A stretch of 64,000 bases of DNA from JBBROS01 sp965217935 (GTDB lineage Bacteria > Pseudomonadota > Alphaproteobacteria > Acetobacterales > Acetobacteraceae), in assembly GCA_965217935.1 (NCBI GenBank), contig OZ244581.1, forward strand, positions 2,914,001-2,978,000, written 5' to 3'. Shown here in pieces: positions 1 to 8,885 of the stretch (position 1 is its first letter; every line of letters starts with the position of its first letter). The notes under the pieces were generated by a model. The model was not told the DNA's origin and did not search any database. It was given only the letters and a program-made list of their open reading frames with translations. A program made the translations under genes and the position numbers.

Positions 1-168
1 CCGGCTGTTGCTGAAGCTGCCCTGGTCGAGCTGAAACAGCCCATACGGCTGCAACTCGAAGCCGCCGCCGAGCCGGACGGTCGTATCGAGGGCTCGCGCG
101 GGCGTCGCTGCCAGGCCCAACGCAAGCGCCGCCAATAGACGAACAAAAACCTGGTTTTGGTTCGGCAT
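1..168 (-). CDS. Porin-like outer-membrane protein, N-terminal fragment
   Basis: The gene reads leftwards out of the window, so only the first 56 residues are present. They show a signal peptide: residues 1-26 have an Arg at position 10, a hydrophobic Leu/Ala stretch and a likely Ala-X-Ala cleavage site near 24-26. The mature start (LDTTVRLGGGFELQPYGLFQ) is rich in alternating hydrophobic and aromatic residues, like the first strand of phosphate-selective (OprO/OprP-type) porins, so an outer-membrane beta barrel is likely. The family call rests on this short piece only. The start is the ATG at 168. No clear Shine-Dalgarno sequence was seen before it. Confidence 0.5.
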   Translation of the reverse strand, partial: MPNQNQVFVRLLAALALGLAATPARALDTTVRLGGGFELQPYGLFQLDQGSFSNSR

Positions 169-257
169 CGAAGCACCCGGGCTGAATTGGCCAGCGTCTC
201 GGGCGCCGAACACGATGTCAAATAACTTTTGACCCTGTTGCCAACCGTATCGTTTTG

Positions 258-1577
258 TCAATCAAACTGCGTGCGGAGATCGACCACCCGCTTCGCTTTG
301 CCCATCGACCGTTGCAGCGTTCCGGGAGGCTCGACCACCACCGCCGCGGTCAGGCCGACCGTGTTCTTGATCACGCCCATGACCAGCTCGGCCTCATGCG
401 GCAGGCCGCCGCCGTCCCAGTAATCGGGGCGGCATTCGGCATGGACGGCCATCCGGTCCATCCGGCCCTCGCGGCTGAGCCTGATCTGGAAATGCCCGCC
501 GCACCAGGGACGAGCGAGCAGGATTTCCTCGATCTGGGTGGGAAACACGTTGACGCCGCGCAGGATCAGCATGTCGTCCGAGCGTCCGGTCACTTTCTCC
601 ATGCGGCGGAAGCCCGGGCGCGCGGTGCCGGGCAGCAGGCGCGTGAGGTCCCGGGTGCGGTAGCGGACGACGGGCAGCGCCTGCTTGGTCAATGACGTGA
701 ACACGAGTTCGCCCGCCTCGCCTTCCGGCAGCACGGCGCCGGTGTCAGGGTCGATCACCTCGGGGTAGAAGTGGTCTTCCCAGACATGCAGGCCGTCCTT
801 GGTCTCGACGCACTCCTGCGCGACCCCCGGCCCCATCACCTCGGAAAGGCCGTAGATATCGACGGCCTGGATGCCGAAGCTGGCCTCGATCTCCCGCCGC
901 ATGGCATGGGTCCAGGGCTCGGCCCCGAAGATGCCGGTTTTGAGCGAGCTGGCGCGCGGGTCGAGGCCCTGGCGGATGAACTCGTCGAGGATGGCCAGCA
1001 TGTAGCTCGGCGTGATCATGATGATCTCGGGCCTGAAGTCCCGGATGGCCTGCACCTGCCGCTCGGTCATGCCGCCCGACATCGGGATCACGGCGCACCC
1101 CAGCCGCTCCGCCCCGGCGTGCGCGCCGAGCCCGCCGGTGAACAGCCCGTAGCCGTAGGCGTTGTGAACCTTCATGCCGGGCCGCCCGCCGGCGGCATGG
1201 ATGGAGCGGGCCATGAGGCTGGCCCATACGTCGAGGTCGTCCTTGGTGTAAGCGACGACGATGGGCTTGCCGGTGGTGCCGGAGGAGCCGTGCAGGCGGG
1301 CGACTTCGGCCTGCGGCACGGCGATCAGGCCGAACGGGTAGGTGTCGCGGAAGCTGGCCTTGGTCGTGAAGGGGAAGCGGGCGATGTCGGGCAGGTCGCG
1401 GAAGTCGGAGGGGTGGACGCCGGCGGCGTCGAAGGCGTCGCGGTAATAGCGGACGCGGCCGTAGGCGTGCTTGAGCGACCAGGCCATGCGCTCGCGCTGC
1501 AGCGCCTGGACCTCATCGCGTGACGCCCGCTCGACGGGGTCGAACACGCCGCCGCTACGGCTGCCTTCTCTGGACAT
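258..1577 (-). CDS. paaK: Phenylacetate-CoA ligase-like aromatic acid CoA ligase
   Basis: This 439-residue protein of the adenylate-forming (AMP-binding) superfamily has the normal length of PaaK, which activates phenylacetate with ATP and CoA. The nucleotide-binding loop HGSSGTTGKPIVVAYTKDD lies near residues 96-114. The C-terminal lid ends with SMGKAKRV, which supplies the catalytic lysine. Start ATG 1577 has a strong GGAGGA site. It is the last gene of the apparent tctC-tctB-tctA-paaK operon, 48 bp after tctA. No other paa genes are present, so its substrate may be an aromatic or other carboxylic acid imported by that transporter rather than phenylacetate (inference). Confidence 0.85.
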   Translation of the reverse strand: MSREGSRSGGVFDPVERASRDEVQALQRERMAWSLKHAYGRVRYYRDAFDAAGVHPSDFRDLPDIARFPFTTKASFRDTYPFGLIAVPQAEVARLHGSSGTTGKPIVVAYTKDDLDVWASLMARSIHAAGGRPGMKVHNAYGYGLFTGGLGAHAGAERLGCAVIPMSGGMTERQVQAIRDFRPEIIMITPSYMLAILDEFIRQGLDPRASSLKTGIFGAEPWTHAMRREIEASFGIQAVDIYGLSEVMGPGVAQECVETKDGLHVWEDHFYPEVIDPDTGAVLPEGEAGELVFTSLTKQALPVVRYRTRDLTRLLPGTARPGFRRMEKVTGRSDDMLILRGVNVFPTQIEEILLARPWCGGHFQIRLSREGRMDRMAVHAECRPDYWDGGGLPHEAELVMGVIKNTVGLTAAVVVEPPGTLQRSMGKAKRVVDLRTQFD

Positions 1578-1625
1578 CGGCCATCCTCCAACGCGAGCGA
1601 TGATGCGGCTTCGCGGCCTGCTGTT

Positions 1626-3155
1626 TCAAGGCGCGCGGGCGCTCGGGGCCTCCGAGCCGGCGCCGGTCAATGGTTTGCCTCTCGACCGCATCGCCTTGAT
1701 CAGCAACGGCGCCGACCACAACAGGATCGTCGCCACTCCGAGCGCACCTGCGATCGGGCGCTCGAAGAACGCTAGCAGCGAGCCGTCGGCCTTGATCAAC
1801 GAGGTGATGAAGTTCTGCTCCAGCATCGGGCCGAGCACGAGACCGAGGATGGCGGGCGCGACCGGGATGGCGTTCTCCTCCATCACGAACCCGAGCACGC
1901 CCATGACCAGGGTGACGACGACGCCGTAGGCGCTGTTGGTGATGGCGAAGGCGCCGACGATGCAGAAGATCAGGATCAGCGGCATCAGCACGCGGGTGGG
2001 GACGCGCAGCGCCTGCTTGCCCAGCTTGATGGCGAGATAGCCGAACGGGAGCAGCAGCAGGTTGGCGAGGAAGAAGGTGATGAAGACGGCATGGATCAGC
2101 TCGGGGGAGTGAATGAAGATGGTGGGACCGGGGTTCATGCCCTTGACGTAGAGGACGCCGATGACGACGGCGGTAATGGAATCGCCGGGGATGCCGAACA
2201 CGAGGGCGGGTATCCATGCGCCGGAGACGGCGCCGTTGTTGGCGGCACTGGCCTCCGCGATGCCCTCGACATGGCCGGCGCCGAACTTCTCGGGCGTGCG
2301 GGAAAGTTTCTTGGAGACGGCGTAGGCGATCCAGGCGGCGATGTCCGCCCCGGCGCCGGGCAGCGCGCCGATCACGGCGCCGAGCGCGCTGCCGCGCAGG
2401 CCCTGCTTCCAATACAGGCGAAGGTGGGTGGCCTGTTCGGCGAAGATGCCGGTGATGGGGCCTTTCGGCGGCGGCGGCAGAGGGGTGGTGGCGACGGCGG
2501 CGCGCAGCACCTCGGAGACGGCGAACAGGCCGATCATGGCGGGGATGAATGGGACGCCGGACATGAGGTCCACGTCGCCGAACGCGAACCGGGGCTGGCC
2601 GGCCGGGTTGTCGAGGCCGACGGTGGAGAGGAAGAGGCCGATGGCCAGCGCGGTCAGGCCCTTGACCGGCGAGGAGGGGGCGATGAACACGGCGCAGGAG
2701 AGGCCGAGGCAGACCAGCCAGAAATACTCGAAGGAGGAGAACTCGAGCGCGAACTCGGCGAGCCAGGGGGCGGCGAAGACGAGGACCGTGGCGCCGAACA
2801 GGCCGCCCAGGCAGGAGAAGACGAGGCCGGCGCCGAGCGCCCGTTCGGCGTGGCCTTGCCGGGTCATGGCGTAGGCCTCGTCGGCGTAGGCGGCGGAGGC
2901 GGGGGTGCCGGGGATACGCAGCAGGCAGCCGGGGATGTCGCCCGAGAAGATGGCCATGGCCGTGGCCGTCACGATGGCGGCGATGGCGGGAACCGGGTCC
3001 ATGAAGAAGGTGACGGGGACCAGCAGCGCGGTGGCCATGGTGGCGGTGAGGCCGGGGATGGCGCCGACGAACAGGCCGAACGCGGCGGACGCGGCGATGA
3101 CGGCCAGCACGTAGGGCTGGAACACGAGTCCGATGGCGGGCCAGGCTTCGAACAT
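1626..3155 (-). CDS. tctA: Tripartite tricarboxylate transporter, large permease TctA
   Basis: This 509-residue polytopic membrane protein has the size and sequence character of TctA, the 12-helix transport subunit of the tripartite tricarboxylate transporter (TTT) family. The family-typical glycine/proline-rich segments are visible: FVGAIPGLTATMATALLVP near residues 30-48, GALPGAGADIAAWIAYA near 255-275 and VFGIPGDSITAVVIGVL near 320-336. It forms the membrane complex with TctB and receives substrate from the periplasmic TctC. It starts at ATG 3155, only 3 bp after the tctB stop. TTT systems import citrate, tartrate, terephthalate and other carboxylates; the downstream CoA ligase suggests an aromatic acid here (inference). 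Confidence 0.92.
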   Translation of the reverse strand: MFEAWPAIGLVFQPYVLAVIAASAAFGLFVGAIPGLTATMATALLVPVTFFMDPVPAIAAIVTATAMAIFSGDIPGCLLRIPGTPASAAYADEAYAMTRQGHAERALGAGLVFSCLGGLFGATVLVFAAPWLAEFALEFSSFEYFWLVCLGLSCAVFIAPSSPVKGLTALAIGLFLSTVGLDNPAGQPRFAFGDVDLMSGVPFIPAMIGLFAVSEVLRAAVATTPLPPPPKGPITGIFAEQATHLRLYWKQGLRGSALGAVIGALPGAGADIAAWIAYAVSKKLSRTPEKFGAGHVEGIAEASAANNGAVSGAWIPALVFGIPGDSITAVVIGVLYVKGMNPGPTIFIHSPELIHAVFITFFLANLLLLPFGYLAIKLGKQALRVPTRVLMPLILIFCIVGAFAITNSAYGVVVTLVMGVLGFVMEENAIPVAPAILGLVLGPMLEQNFITSLIKADGSLLAFFERPIAGALGVATILLWSAPLLIKAMRSRGKPLTGAGSEAPSARAP

Positions 3156-3158
3156 GGG

Positions 3159-3638
3159 TCAGGTCCCGCCGGTCAGGATGGCGGCGTTGGGCAGGGGGAC
3201 GCGCAGCAGGCCGTCGAACACCCACCAGGCGGCGAGGATGGCGAGCGGGGTGACGGCGATGGAGAGGAGGACGGGCGCGCGGAAGGCCATCAGCAGGCCG
3301 AACAGCAACGCGCCGCCGGTGAGCAGGAAGCCGAACACCGGCACGAGCAGGATGTAGCCGGCGACGAGCAGGATGACGGCGGCGAGGCGGAGCCAGGAGG
3401 CGGGGACGAGACCCCAATCATGAAGGCTGACCACGCGGTTGGCGCCGCCCTGGCGGTTGCGGAGACCGGACCAGACGCTGGCGAGGCCGAGCGCCATCAC
3501 GAGCGCGCCGATGGCGAGCGGGAAGGTGGCGGCGCCGTAATCCTGGCCGGGCATGTCGGGATAGCCCCAGGACGCCCCGATAAGGACGATGCCGCAGGCC
3601 AGGAGCAGGAGCCCGATGGTCGCGTCGCTGAGGCGCAT
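3159..3638 (-). CDS. tctB: Tripartite tricarboxylate transporter, small permease TctB
   Basis: This 159-residue integral membrane protein has about four transmembrane segments: near residues 5-23, 36-54, and two in the second half (a Leu/Ile/Val-rich stretch at about 85-105 and one at about 120-140). That is the normal architecture of the poorly conserved small TTT subunit TctB. The assignment rests mainly on position, because it lies exactly between tctC and tctA with 12 bp and 3 bp gaps. Its role is to complete the membrane transport unit with TctA. Confidence 0.88.
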   Translation of the reverse strand: MRLSDATIGLLLLACGIVLIGASWGYPDMPGQDYGAATFPLAIGALVMALGLASVWSGLRNRQGGANRVVSLHDWGLVPASWLRLAAVILLVAGYILLVPVFGFLLTGGALLFGLLMAFRAPVLLSIAVTPLAILAAWWVFDGLLRVPLPNAAILTGGT

Positions 3639-3650
3639 GGCCCGGCGCCG

Positions 3651-4622
3651 CTACTTCGCTAAGCCGGCTTCCTTCATCACTTTTCCAAGACTCGCATCGG
3701 CCTGTTTCATGAAGGCTTCGGCCTTGTCGCCGGGCTCATAGAGCGCGCCGAAGCCGCGGTCCTTGAGGAACTTCTGGTATTCGGCGCTGTGATAGGCTTT
3801 GTCGACGGCCTGGCGCAGGGTTTGGGTCACGTCGGCCTTCATGCCCTTCGGCCCGGCAAGCGTGCGCCAGGCGGCGACGGTCCAGTCGGAGCCGGTGGCT
3901 TGCTTGAGGGTCGGCACGTTGGGGAACAGCTCTTGGGGTTCCGGGCCCATGCTGGCGAGGGCACGGACCTTGCCGGCTTCGATCAAGGCGCGGCCCTCGG
4001 CGAGGGAGGCGGTCACGATGTCGATGCCGCCTGCGACCATGTCGGTGAGGCCCGGGGCTGCGCCCTGGCTCGGCACCCAGGTGACCTTGTCGGCGGCGAC
4101 GCCTTCGGAGAGCAGCCAGCCGGCGAGGCCCAGGTGCCAGATGCCGCCCTGGCCGGTGCCGGAGGCCTTGAAGGTTCCGGAGGGCTTCTGCTTGATCGCG
4201 GCCAGAAGGTCGGCGGCCGTCTTGTAGGGGGAGCTGGCGGCGACCATCAGCCCGCCCGGGTCGGCGTTGATGACCGCGAGGGGGGTGTAGTCGGCGGGAC
4301 CGAGCTTGGTGAGGCCTTGGTGGTGCATCATGGCGATCTCGACCGTGATGAGGCCGATCGTATAGCCGTCGGAGCGGGCGGAGGCGATGGCGGTATGGCC
4401 GACGACGCCGGAGCCGCCGGTGCGGTTGATGACGTTGACGGGCTGGCCGAGGTCTTTCTCGAGCAGGGTGGCCATGACGCGGGCAACTGCGTCGGTGCCG
4501 CCGCCGGCGCCCCAGGGGACGATGAGCTGGATTGGGCGTTCGGGGTAGCCGGCGGCGCCGGCGGCGGCTGGCGAAGCCAGGGTGAGGGCGAAGAGGCCGA
4601 TGGCGAGGCTGCGGCGCAGCAT
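3651..4622 (-). CDS. tctC: TctC/Bug-family periplasmic substrate-binding protein
   Basis: This 323-residue periplasmic binding protein begins with a Sec signal peptide (MLRRSLAIGLFALTLASPAA). The Bug-family opening YPERPIQLIVPWGAGGGTDA follows, and its loop contacts the carboxylate ligand. ATG 4622 was preferred over an upstream ATG at 4748 because GGGAGGA lies at a proper distance, the signal peptide then starts the protein, and length matches the family. It is first in the operon tctC-tctB-tctA-paaK. The 230 bp upstream separate it from a divergent DUF4336 gene and contain a parS-like site. Ligand is unknown; Bug proteins often bind aromatic or dicarboxylic acids. Confidence 0.9.
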   Translation of the reverse strand: MLRRSLAIGLFALTLASPAAAGAAGYPERPIQLIVPWGAGGGTDAVARVMATLLEKDLGQPVNVINRTGGSGVVGHTAIASARSDGYTIGLITVEIAMMHHQGLTKLGPADYTPLAVINADPGGLMVAASSPYKTAADLLAAIKQKPSGTFKASGTGQGGIWHLGLAGWLLSEGVAADKVTWVPSQGAAPGLTDMVAGGIDIVTASLAEGRALIEAGKVRALASMGPEPQELFPNVPTLKQATGSDWTVAAWRTLAGPKGMKADVTQTLRQAVDKAYHSAEYQKFLKDRGFGALYEPGDKAEAFMKQADASLGKVMKEAGLAK

Positions 4623-4740
4623 GATGGATGTCCTCCCGTGGCTGGGGGACGTATGGCCGTCCCCTCCGGATTTATGGGATGAACTAGAGGCGATCCGCGC
4701 GCTTGTGACAACAGGGGAGAACGAAGGGCATGGCCGAAAA

Positions 4741-4756
4741 TGTTTCACGTGGAACG
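4741..4756. other. parS: Candidate parS (ParB-binding) site
   Basis: The 16-mer TGTTTCACGTGGAACG differs by one base (final G for A) from the chromosomal ParB-binding consensus TGTTNCACGTGNAACA. It lies in the intergenic region between the divergent tctC and DUF4336 genes. Chromosomal parS sites cluster near oriC in most bacteria. It is the only copy noticed in the window, and no parAB genes are present, so binding by ParB is inference from the motif. Confidence 0.6.
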
Positions 4757-4852
4757 TCGTGGGGCGCCGCGGCGGCCGGATCGTTTGGAAATTGTTGGCA
4801 GGGGCGGCGTTGACGCTGCTGCCAGCAACGCGCTGACGAGGAGGATGAGCCG

Positions 4853-5935
4853 ATGATGCCGACCGGGTTCTATCGTGCGGCGGACTATGCCGTGGCGCTG
4901 CTGTTCAGCCGGTTGACCCGGTCGCGGTCGCTGCCGCGGCGGGCGCGGATCGTGATCGGGGCGGCGGGCGTGGCGGACGCCGGGGCGGCGTGGCTGGGCG
5001 CGGGCGCGGCCGGGCCGGGGAGCAGGGGCGGGGTGCGGCAGCGGTTGTCTTGGGGTGGCGTGGCGCTGGTGGGCGCCGGGCTGCTGCTTCGGCGCGAGTC
5101 GTTCGGCGTGCGTGCGGCGCTGGTCGGCGTGGGCGCGTCGCGTCTGGCGCTGGTGGCAGCGGGCGACCGGGCCGCGCGGGCTTGGGCGGGAGGCGAGGGC
5201 GCGGACGGGGTGGGGTATCCGCCGCTCGACGTGCCGAAGCAGGTGGTGAACGACATCTACGTGGTCGATAGCCTGCTGCCGGGCCTGGTGGGGCGGCTTG
5301 CCGGGGCGCGCATGACGATCATCCGGCTGGAGGACGGCGGGTTGCTGCTGCATTCGCCGGTGCGGTTCAGCACGGGCCTGCTGCGGGCGGTGCAGCGGCT
5401 CGGGCCTGTCCGGCATCTGGTGGCGCCCAGTTTCGCGCACTGGATGTTCGTGCAGGACTGGCAGCGGGCGTGCCCGGCGGCGGCGGCGTGGGCGGCGCCG
5501 GGCCTGCGCGAGCGGCTGCAGGTGCGGATGAGCGGGGTGCGGTTCGACCATGACCTGCCGGACCATGCGCCCGAGGCATGGGGAGAGGGAATCGAGGTCG
5601 TGATGGTGAGGGGCGGGCTTGGGTTCCACGAGGCGGCGCTGTTCCACCAGCCGTCGCGCACGCTGGTGCTGACGGACTTGGTGCTGAACCTGGAAGCGGG
5701 GAAGGCGCCGGCGTTGATGCGGCCGGTGGCGCGGCTGCTCGGGGTGGTCGCGCCGGGGGGGATGCCGCCGATCTACTTGCGGGCCTTGATCAAGCTGCGG
5801 CTGCGTTCGGCGGCCGAGGGCGCGCGGCGGCTGCTGGCGTTGCGGCCCGAGCGGGTCATCTTCGCGCATGGGCGGTGGTTCGAGCGGGACGGGACGGCGG
5901 CGCTGCGGCATTCGCTGCGGTGGCTGATCCGTTAG
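4853..5935 (+). CDS. DUF4336 domain protein (metallo-hydrolase-like fold)
   Basis: This 360-residue protein has an unusual N-terminal part (1-125): Arg-, Ala- and Gly-rich with two or three weakly hydrophobic stretches that may be membrane-associated. From about 130 a DUF4336-like domain follows, with LEDGGLLLHSPVRFS, LGPVRHLVAPSFAHW, TLVLTDLVLNLE and PERVIFAHGRWFE. The family resembles metallo-beta-lactamase folds and has no established reaction. The classical HxHxDH zinc motif is not present. The start is ATG 4853, just after GAGGAGGATGA; the next codon is also ATG. It is divergent from tctC and followed by a GC-palindrome-rich spacer. Function unknown. Confidence 0.7.
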   Translation: MMPTGFYRAADYAVALLFSRLTRSRSLPRRARIVIGAAGVADAGAAWLGAGAAGPGSRGGVRQRLSWGGVALVGAGLLLRRESFGVRAALVGVGASRLALVAAGDRAARAWAGGEGADGVGYPPLDVPKQVVNDIYVVDSLLPGLVGRLAGARMTIIRLEDGGLLLHSPVRFSTGLLRAVQRLGPVRHLVAPSFAHWMFVQDWQRACPAAAAWAAPGLRERLQVRMSGVRFDHDLPDHAPEAWGEGIEVVMVRGGLGFHEAALFHQPSRTLVLTDLVLNLEAGKAPALMRPVARLLGVVAPGGMPPIYLRALIKLRLRSAAEGARRLLALRPERVIFAHGRWFERDGTAALRHSLRWLIR

Positions 5936-5964
5936 GGATAGGCAGGGCGAACGCATTTGAAGAA

Positions 5965-6116
5965 AGGCCGGGGCTTTGCCCCTGAACCCCACTGGGGCCG
6001 CAGGCCCCAGACCCCGATACGGCGCAGGGCGCTCCGCTAAAAGGCGGCCTCCTAATAAGCTGGGGTTTGGGGCCCGCGGCCCCAACGGGTCCAGGGCAGC
6101 GCCCTGGCCTTGCCGT
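5965..6116. repeat. GC-rich palindrome cluster
   Basis: The spacer between the DUF4336 gene and the sugar ABC operon holds several short palindromes in tandem: GGGGCTTTGCCCC, GGGGCCGCAGGCCCC, GGGGCCCGCGGCCCC and CAGGGCAGCGCCCTG, embedded in related CCCC/GGGG-flanked sequence. Such clusters are typical of small dispersed intergenic repeats in GC-rich alphaproteobacteria and may act as terminators or mRNA-stabilising structures. Nothing else is visible in this roughly 310 bp gene-free stretch apart from the Shine-Dalgarno of the next gene. Confidence 0.55.
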
Positions 6117-6245
6117 CCTCGACCACGCAAATGCGGTTGCCCTTAGGGATGAGGCGTTCCGGCTTGCGTCGCGGAATGGCCGATGCAAGTATCCGATCAA
6201 GCGGATGCTTCAAGCCGCGGCAAGCGATTTGAGGGGAAGCCGCCG

Positions 6246-7778
6246 ATGGGCCAGGGCGAGTCCGTTGTTCCGACGCTTGAGATGCGCGGCATTTCCAAGA
6301 GCTTCCCCGGCGTGAAGGCGCTCGACAACGTGAACCTGAGGGCCTGGGGCGGCGAGGTGCTGGCGCTGATGGGGGAGAACGGGGCCGGCAAGTCGACCTT
6401 GATGAAAATCCTCTCCGGCGCCTACCAGGCCGACCCCGGCGGCACGCTGCTGATCGACGGCAAGCCGGTGGTGATCGAGGACCCGATCGCGGCGAAGCGG
6501 CTGGGCGTGTCGATCATCTACCAGGAGCTGGCGTTCGCGCCGAACCTGACGGTGGCGGAGAACATCTATCTCGGGTCCGAGCCGCGGCGCATGGGGCAGG
6601 TGGATCGCGCGGCGATGCGGAAGGGCTGCCAGCCGGTGCTGGACCGGCTGGGGACGCCGTTCGGCGCCGATGACCTGGCCGGGTCGCTGTCGATCGCCGA
6701 GCAGCAGATGGTGGAGATCGCCCGGGCGCTTCATGCGAGGTCGAAAATCCTGGTGCTGGACGAGCCGACGACGGCGCTGTCGTCGCGGGAGACGGAGCGG
6801 CTGTTCGACCTGGTGCGCCAGCTTCGCGCGGAGGGGATCGCGCTGATCTATATCTCGCACCGCATGGCCGAGGTGTATGAGCTGGCCGACCGGGTGAGCG
6901 TGCTGCGCGATGGGACGGATGCCGGGACGCTGACCCGCGACGAACTGAGCGCCGAGAGCCTGGTGAAGATGATGGTCGGGCGCGACCTGTCGAGCTTCTA
7001 CACCAAGCAGCATGACCCTGAGGCCGTGCATGGGGATGTGGTGCTGCAGGTGGAGGGCGTGACCGATGGGGGGCGCCGGGTCAAGCCGTGCAGCTTCAAG
7101 CTGCACAAAGGCGAGGTGCTGGGCATCGCGGGACTGGTCGGCTCCGGGCGGACGGAGCTGGCGCGGCTGATCTACGGCGCGGACGATCGGGCGGGCGGGG
7201 ACATTCAGCTCGAAGGGTCGGTCGTGCCGCTGCGGGCGCCGGAGGAGTCGCTGGAGGCGGGGCTTGCCTACCTGACCGAGGACCGCAAAGGGCTTGGGCT
7301 GTTCCTCGACCTGCCTTGCTCGACGAACATCAATCTCGGCGTGATTGCCCGAGACTCGCGCACGGGCGGGGTGCTGGACCTCGCAGCCTGGAAACGGCGG
7401 GCGCGCGAGGCGTTCGGGTCGCTGCAGGTGCGGGCGGCGAGCCCGGAGGTGACGGTCGGCAGCCTTTCCGGGGGCAACCAGCAGAAGGTGCTGCTGGCGC
7501 GCTGGCTGGAGACGGGGCCGAAGGTGCTGATCCTGGATGAGCCGACCCGGGGGGTTGATATTGGCGCGAAGTCGGAGATCTACCGGATCGTCGACACGCT
7601 GGCCAAGCGCGGCATCGGCGTGATCGTCATTTCCAGCGAACTGCCGGAGATCATCGGCATCTGCGACAGGGTGCTGGTGATGCGCGAGGGGCGGATCGCC
7701 GGCGAGGTCGGCGGACCCGGCGGCGGGCCGATCACGCAGGAGGCGATCATGGCCTACGGCGCCGGGGCTGCGGCGTAA
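6246..7778 (+). CDS. Sugar ABC transporter, tandem ATP-binding protein (RbsA/MglA type)
   Basis: This 510-residue protein carries two ABC ATPase domains. Domain 1 has Walker A GENGAGKSTLMKILSG, signature LSIAEQQMVEIARAL and Walker B ILVLDEPTTAL. Domain 2 has the degenerate Walker A GLVGSGRTELARLIYG typical of this subfamily, signature SLSGGNQQKVLLARW and Walker B VLILDEPTRGVD. The length matches RbsA, XylG and MglA, which power pentose/hexose uptake. ATG 6246 with upstream GAGGGGA was chosen over an in-frame ATG at 6183 lacking a clear ribosome site. It is first of the three-gene operon ATPase-permease-binding protein. Confidence 0.92.
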   Translation: MGQGESVVPTLEMRGISKSFPGVKALDNVNLRAWGGEVLALMGENGAGKSTLMKILSGAYQADPGGTLLIDGKPVVIEDPIAAKRLGVSIIYQELAFAPNLTVAENIYLGSEPRRMGQVDRAAMRKGCQPVLDRLGTPFGADDLAGSLSIAEQQMVEIARALHARSKILVLDEPTTALSSRETERLFDLVRQLRAEGIALIYISHRMAEVYELADRVSVLRDGTDAGTLTRDELSAESLVKMMVGRDLSSFYTKQHDPEAVHGDVVLQVEGVTDGGRRVKPCSFKLHKGEVLGIAGLVGSGRTELARLIYGADDRAGGDIQLEGSVVPLRAPEESLEAGLAYLTEDRKGLGLFLDLPCSTNINLGVIARDSRTGGVLDLAAWKRRAREAFGSLQVRAASPEVTVGSLSGGNQQKVLLARWLETGPKVLILDEPTRGVDIGAKSEIYRIVDTLAKRGIGVIVISSELPEIIGICDRVLVMREGRIAGEVGGPGGGPITQEAIMAYGAGAAA

Positions 7779-7795
7779 TCAGAAGGAACAGCGAT

Positions 7796-8818
7796 ATGGC
7801 CGACACGCAGCAGGCAGCCATCGGGCCGGTCGTCGCCCGTCCAACGTCGGGCCGGGCCAAGTGGCGGGGGGCGCTGCAGGCGCTGGGCATGCTGCCGGTG
7901 CTGATCATCCTGGCGATCGCGTTCCACTACATGAGCGACCAACGGTTCCTGTCGGCGCAGAACATCTCGATCGTGGCGCAGCAGGCGTCGATCAATACCG
8001 TGCTGGCGGCCGGTATGACGTTCGTGATCCTGACCGGGGGCATCGACTTGTCGGTCGGCAGCATCCTGGCCGCATCGGCGATGGCGGCGCTGATGGGGTC
8101 GATGATCCCTGGGTGGGGCTTGCTCGGCGTGCCGGCGGCGCTGCTGGTCGGGCTTGGGTTCGGGCTGGTGAACGGGAGCCTGGTCGCGTTCGGCAAGTTG
8201 CCGCCGTTCATCGTGACGCTCGGGTCGTTGACGGCGGTGCGGGGGCTGGCGCGGCTGATGGGCGAGGACAAGACGCTGTTCAACCCCGACCTCGCGTTCG
8301 CCTTCATCGGCAACGCGCGGGTCCCGCTCGCGCCCGGGATCGGCATTCCGGTGCTGGCGATCATCGCCCTGGCAGTCATTTTGCTGTCCTGGTTCCTGCT
8401 GCGGCGGACCGTGCTCGGGGTTTGGATCTATGCGGTGGGCGGCAACCCGGCGGCGGCGCGGCTTTCTGGCATCAAGGTCTGGCGGGTGCTGCTGTTCGTC
8501 TACGCGGCGTCTGGGCTGCTGGCCGGGCTGGGCGGGGTGATGTCGGCGGCGCGGCTGTATGCGGCCAACGGATTGCAGCTTGGGCAGAGCTATGAGCTGG
8601 ACGCGATCGCGGCGGTGATCCTGGGCGGGACGAGCTTCGTGGGCGGCATCGGCTCGATCTGGGGCACGCTGGTCGGCGCGCTGATCATCGCGGTGCTGTC
8701 GAACGGGTTGACCTTGCTGGGCGTGTCGGACATTTGGCAGTTCATCGTCAAAGGGCTGGTGATCATCGGCGCGGTGGCTTTGGACCGGGCGCGGCTGCAG
8801 GGCAGCGCCCGGACCTGA
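7796..8818 (+). CDS. Sugar ABC transporter permease (RbsC family)
   Basis: This 340-residue membrane protein has about eight to ten hydrophobic segments. The RbsC/BPD_transp_2 family motif TGGIDLSVGSILAASAM lies near residues 80-96, and AVILGGTSFVGGIGSIWG near 267-284. It forms the inner-membrane channel of the importer, energised by the preceding tandem ATPase and fed by the following binding protein. The cytoplasmic N-terminus of about 30 residues is hydrophilic. ATG 7796 follows AAGGAA, 17 bp after the ATPase stop. Confidence 0.92.
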   Translation: MADTQQAAIGPVVARPTSGRAKWRGALQALGMLPVLIILAIAFHYMSDQRFLSAQNISIVAQQASINTVLAAGMTFVILTGGIDLSVGSILAASAMAALMGSMIPGWGLLGVPAALLVGLGFGLVNGSLVAFGKLPPFIVTLGSLTAVRGLARLMGEDKTLFNPDLAFAFIGNARVPLAPGIGIPVLAIIALAVILLSWFLLRRTVLGVWIYAVGGNPAAARLSGIKVWRVLLFVYAASGLLAGLGGVMSAARLYAANGLQLGQSYELDAIAAVILGGTSFVGGIGSIWGTLVGALIIAVLSNGLTLLGVSDIWQFIVKGLVIIGAVALDRARLQGSART

Positions 8819-8885
8819 AATCATCGCCGGCTTGTATCAGGGCTGCCTCGCCGGCGGAGACATAAGGCCCAGGGAGAGAGTGTTC

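Noticed and set aside
1555..3662. Long readings on both strands over tctA/tctB (620 and 523 residues)
   Set aside because: They are Arg/His/Pro- or Gly/Asp/Glu-rich low-complexity shadows of the transporter genes in GC-rich DNA, without family motifs or ribosome sites.
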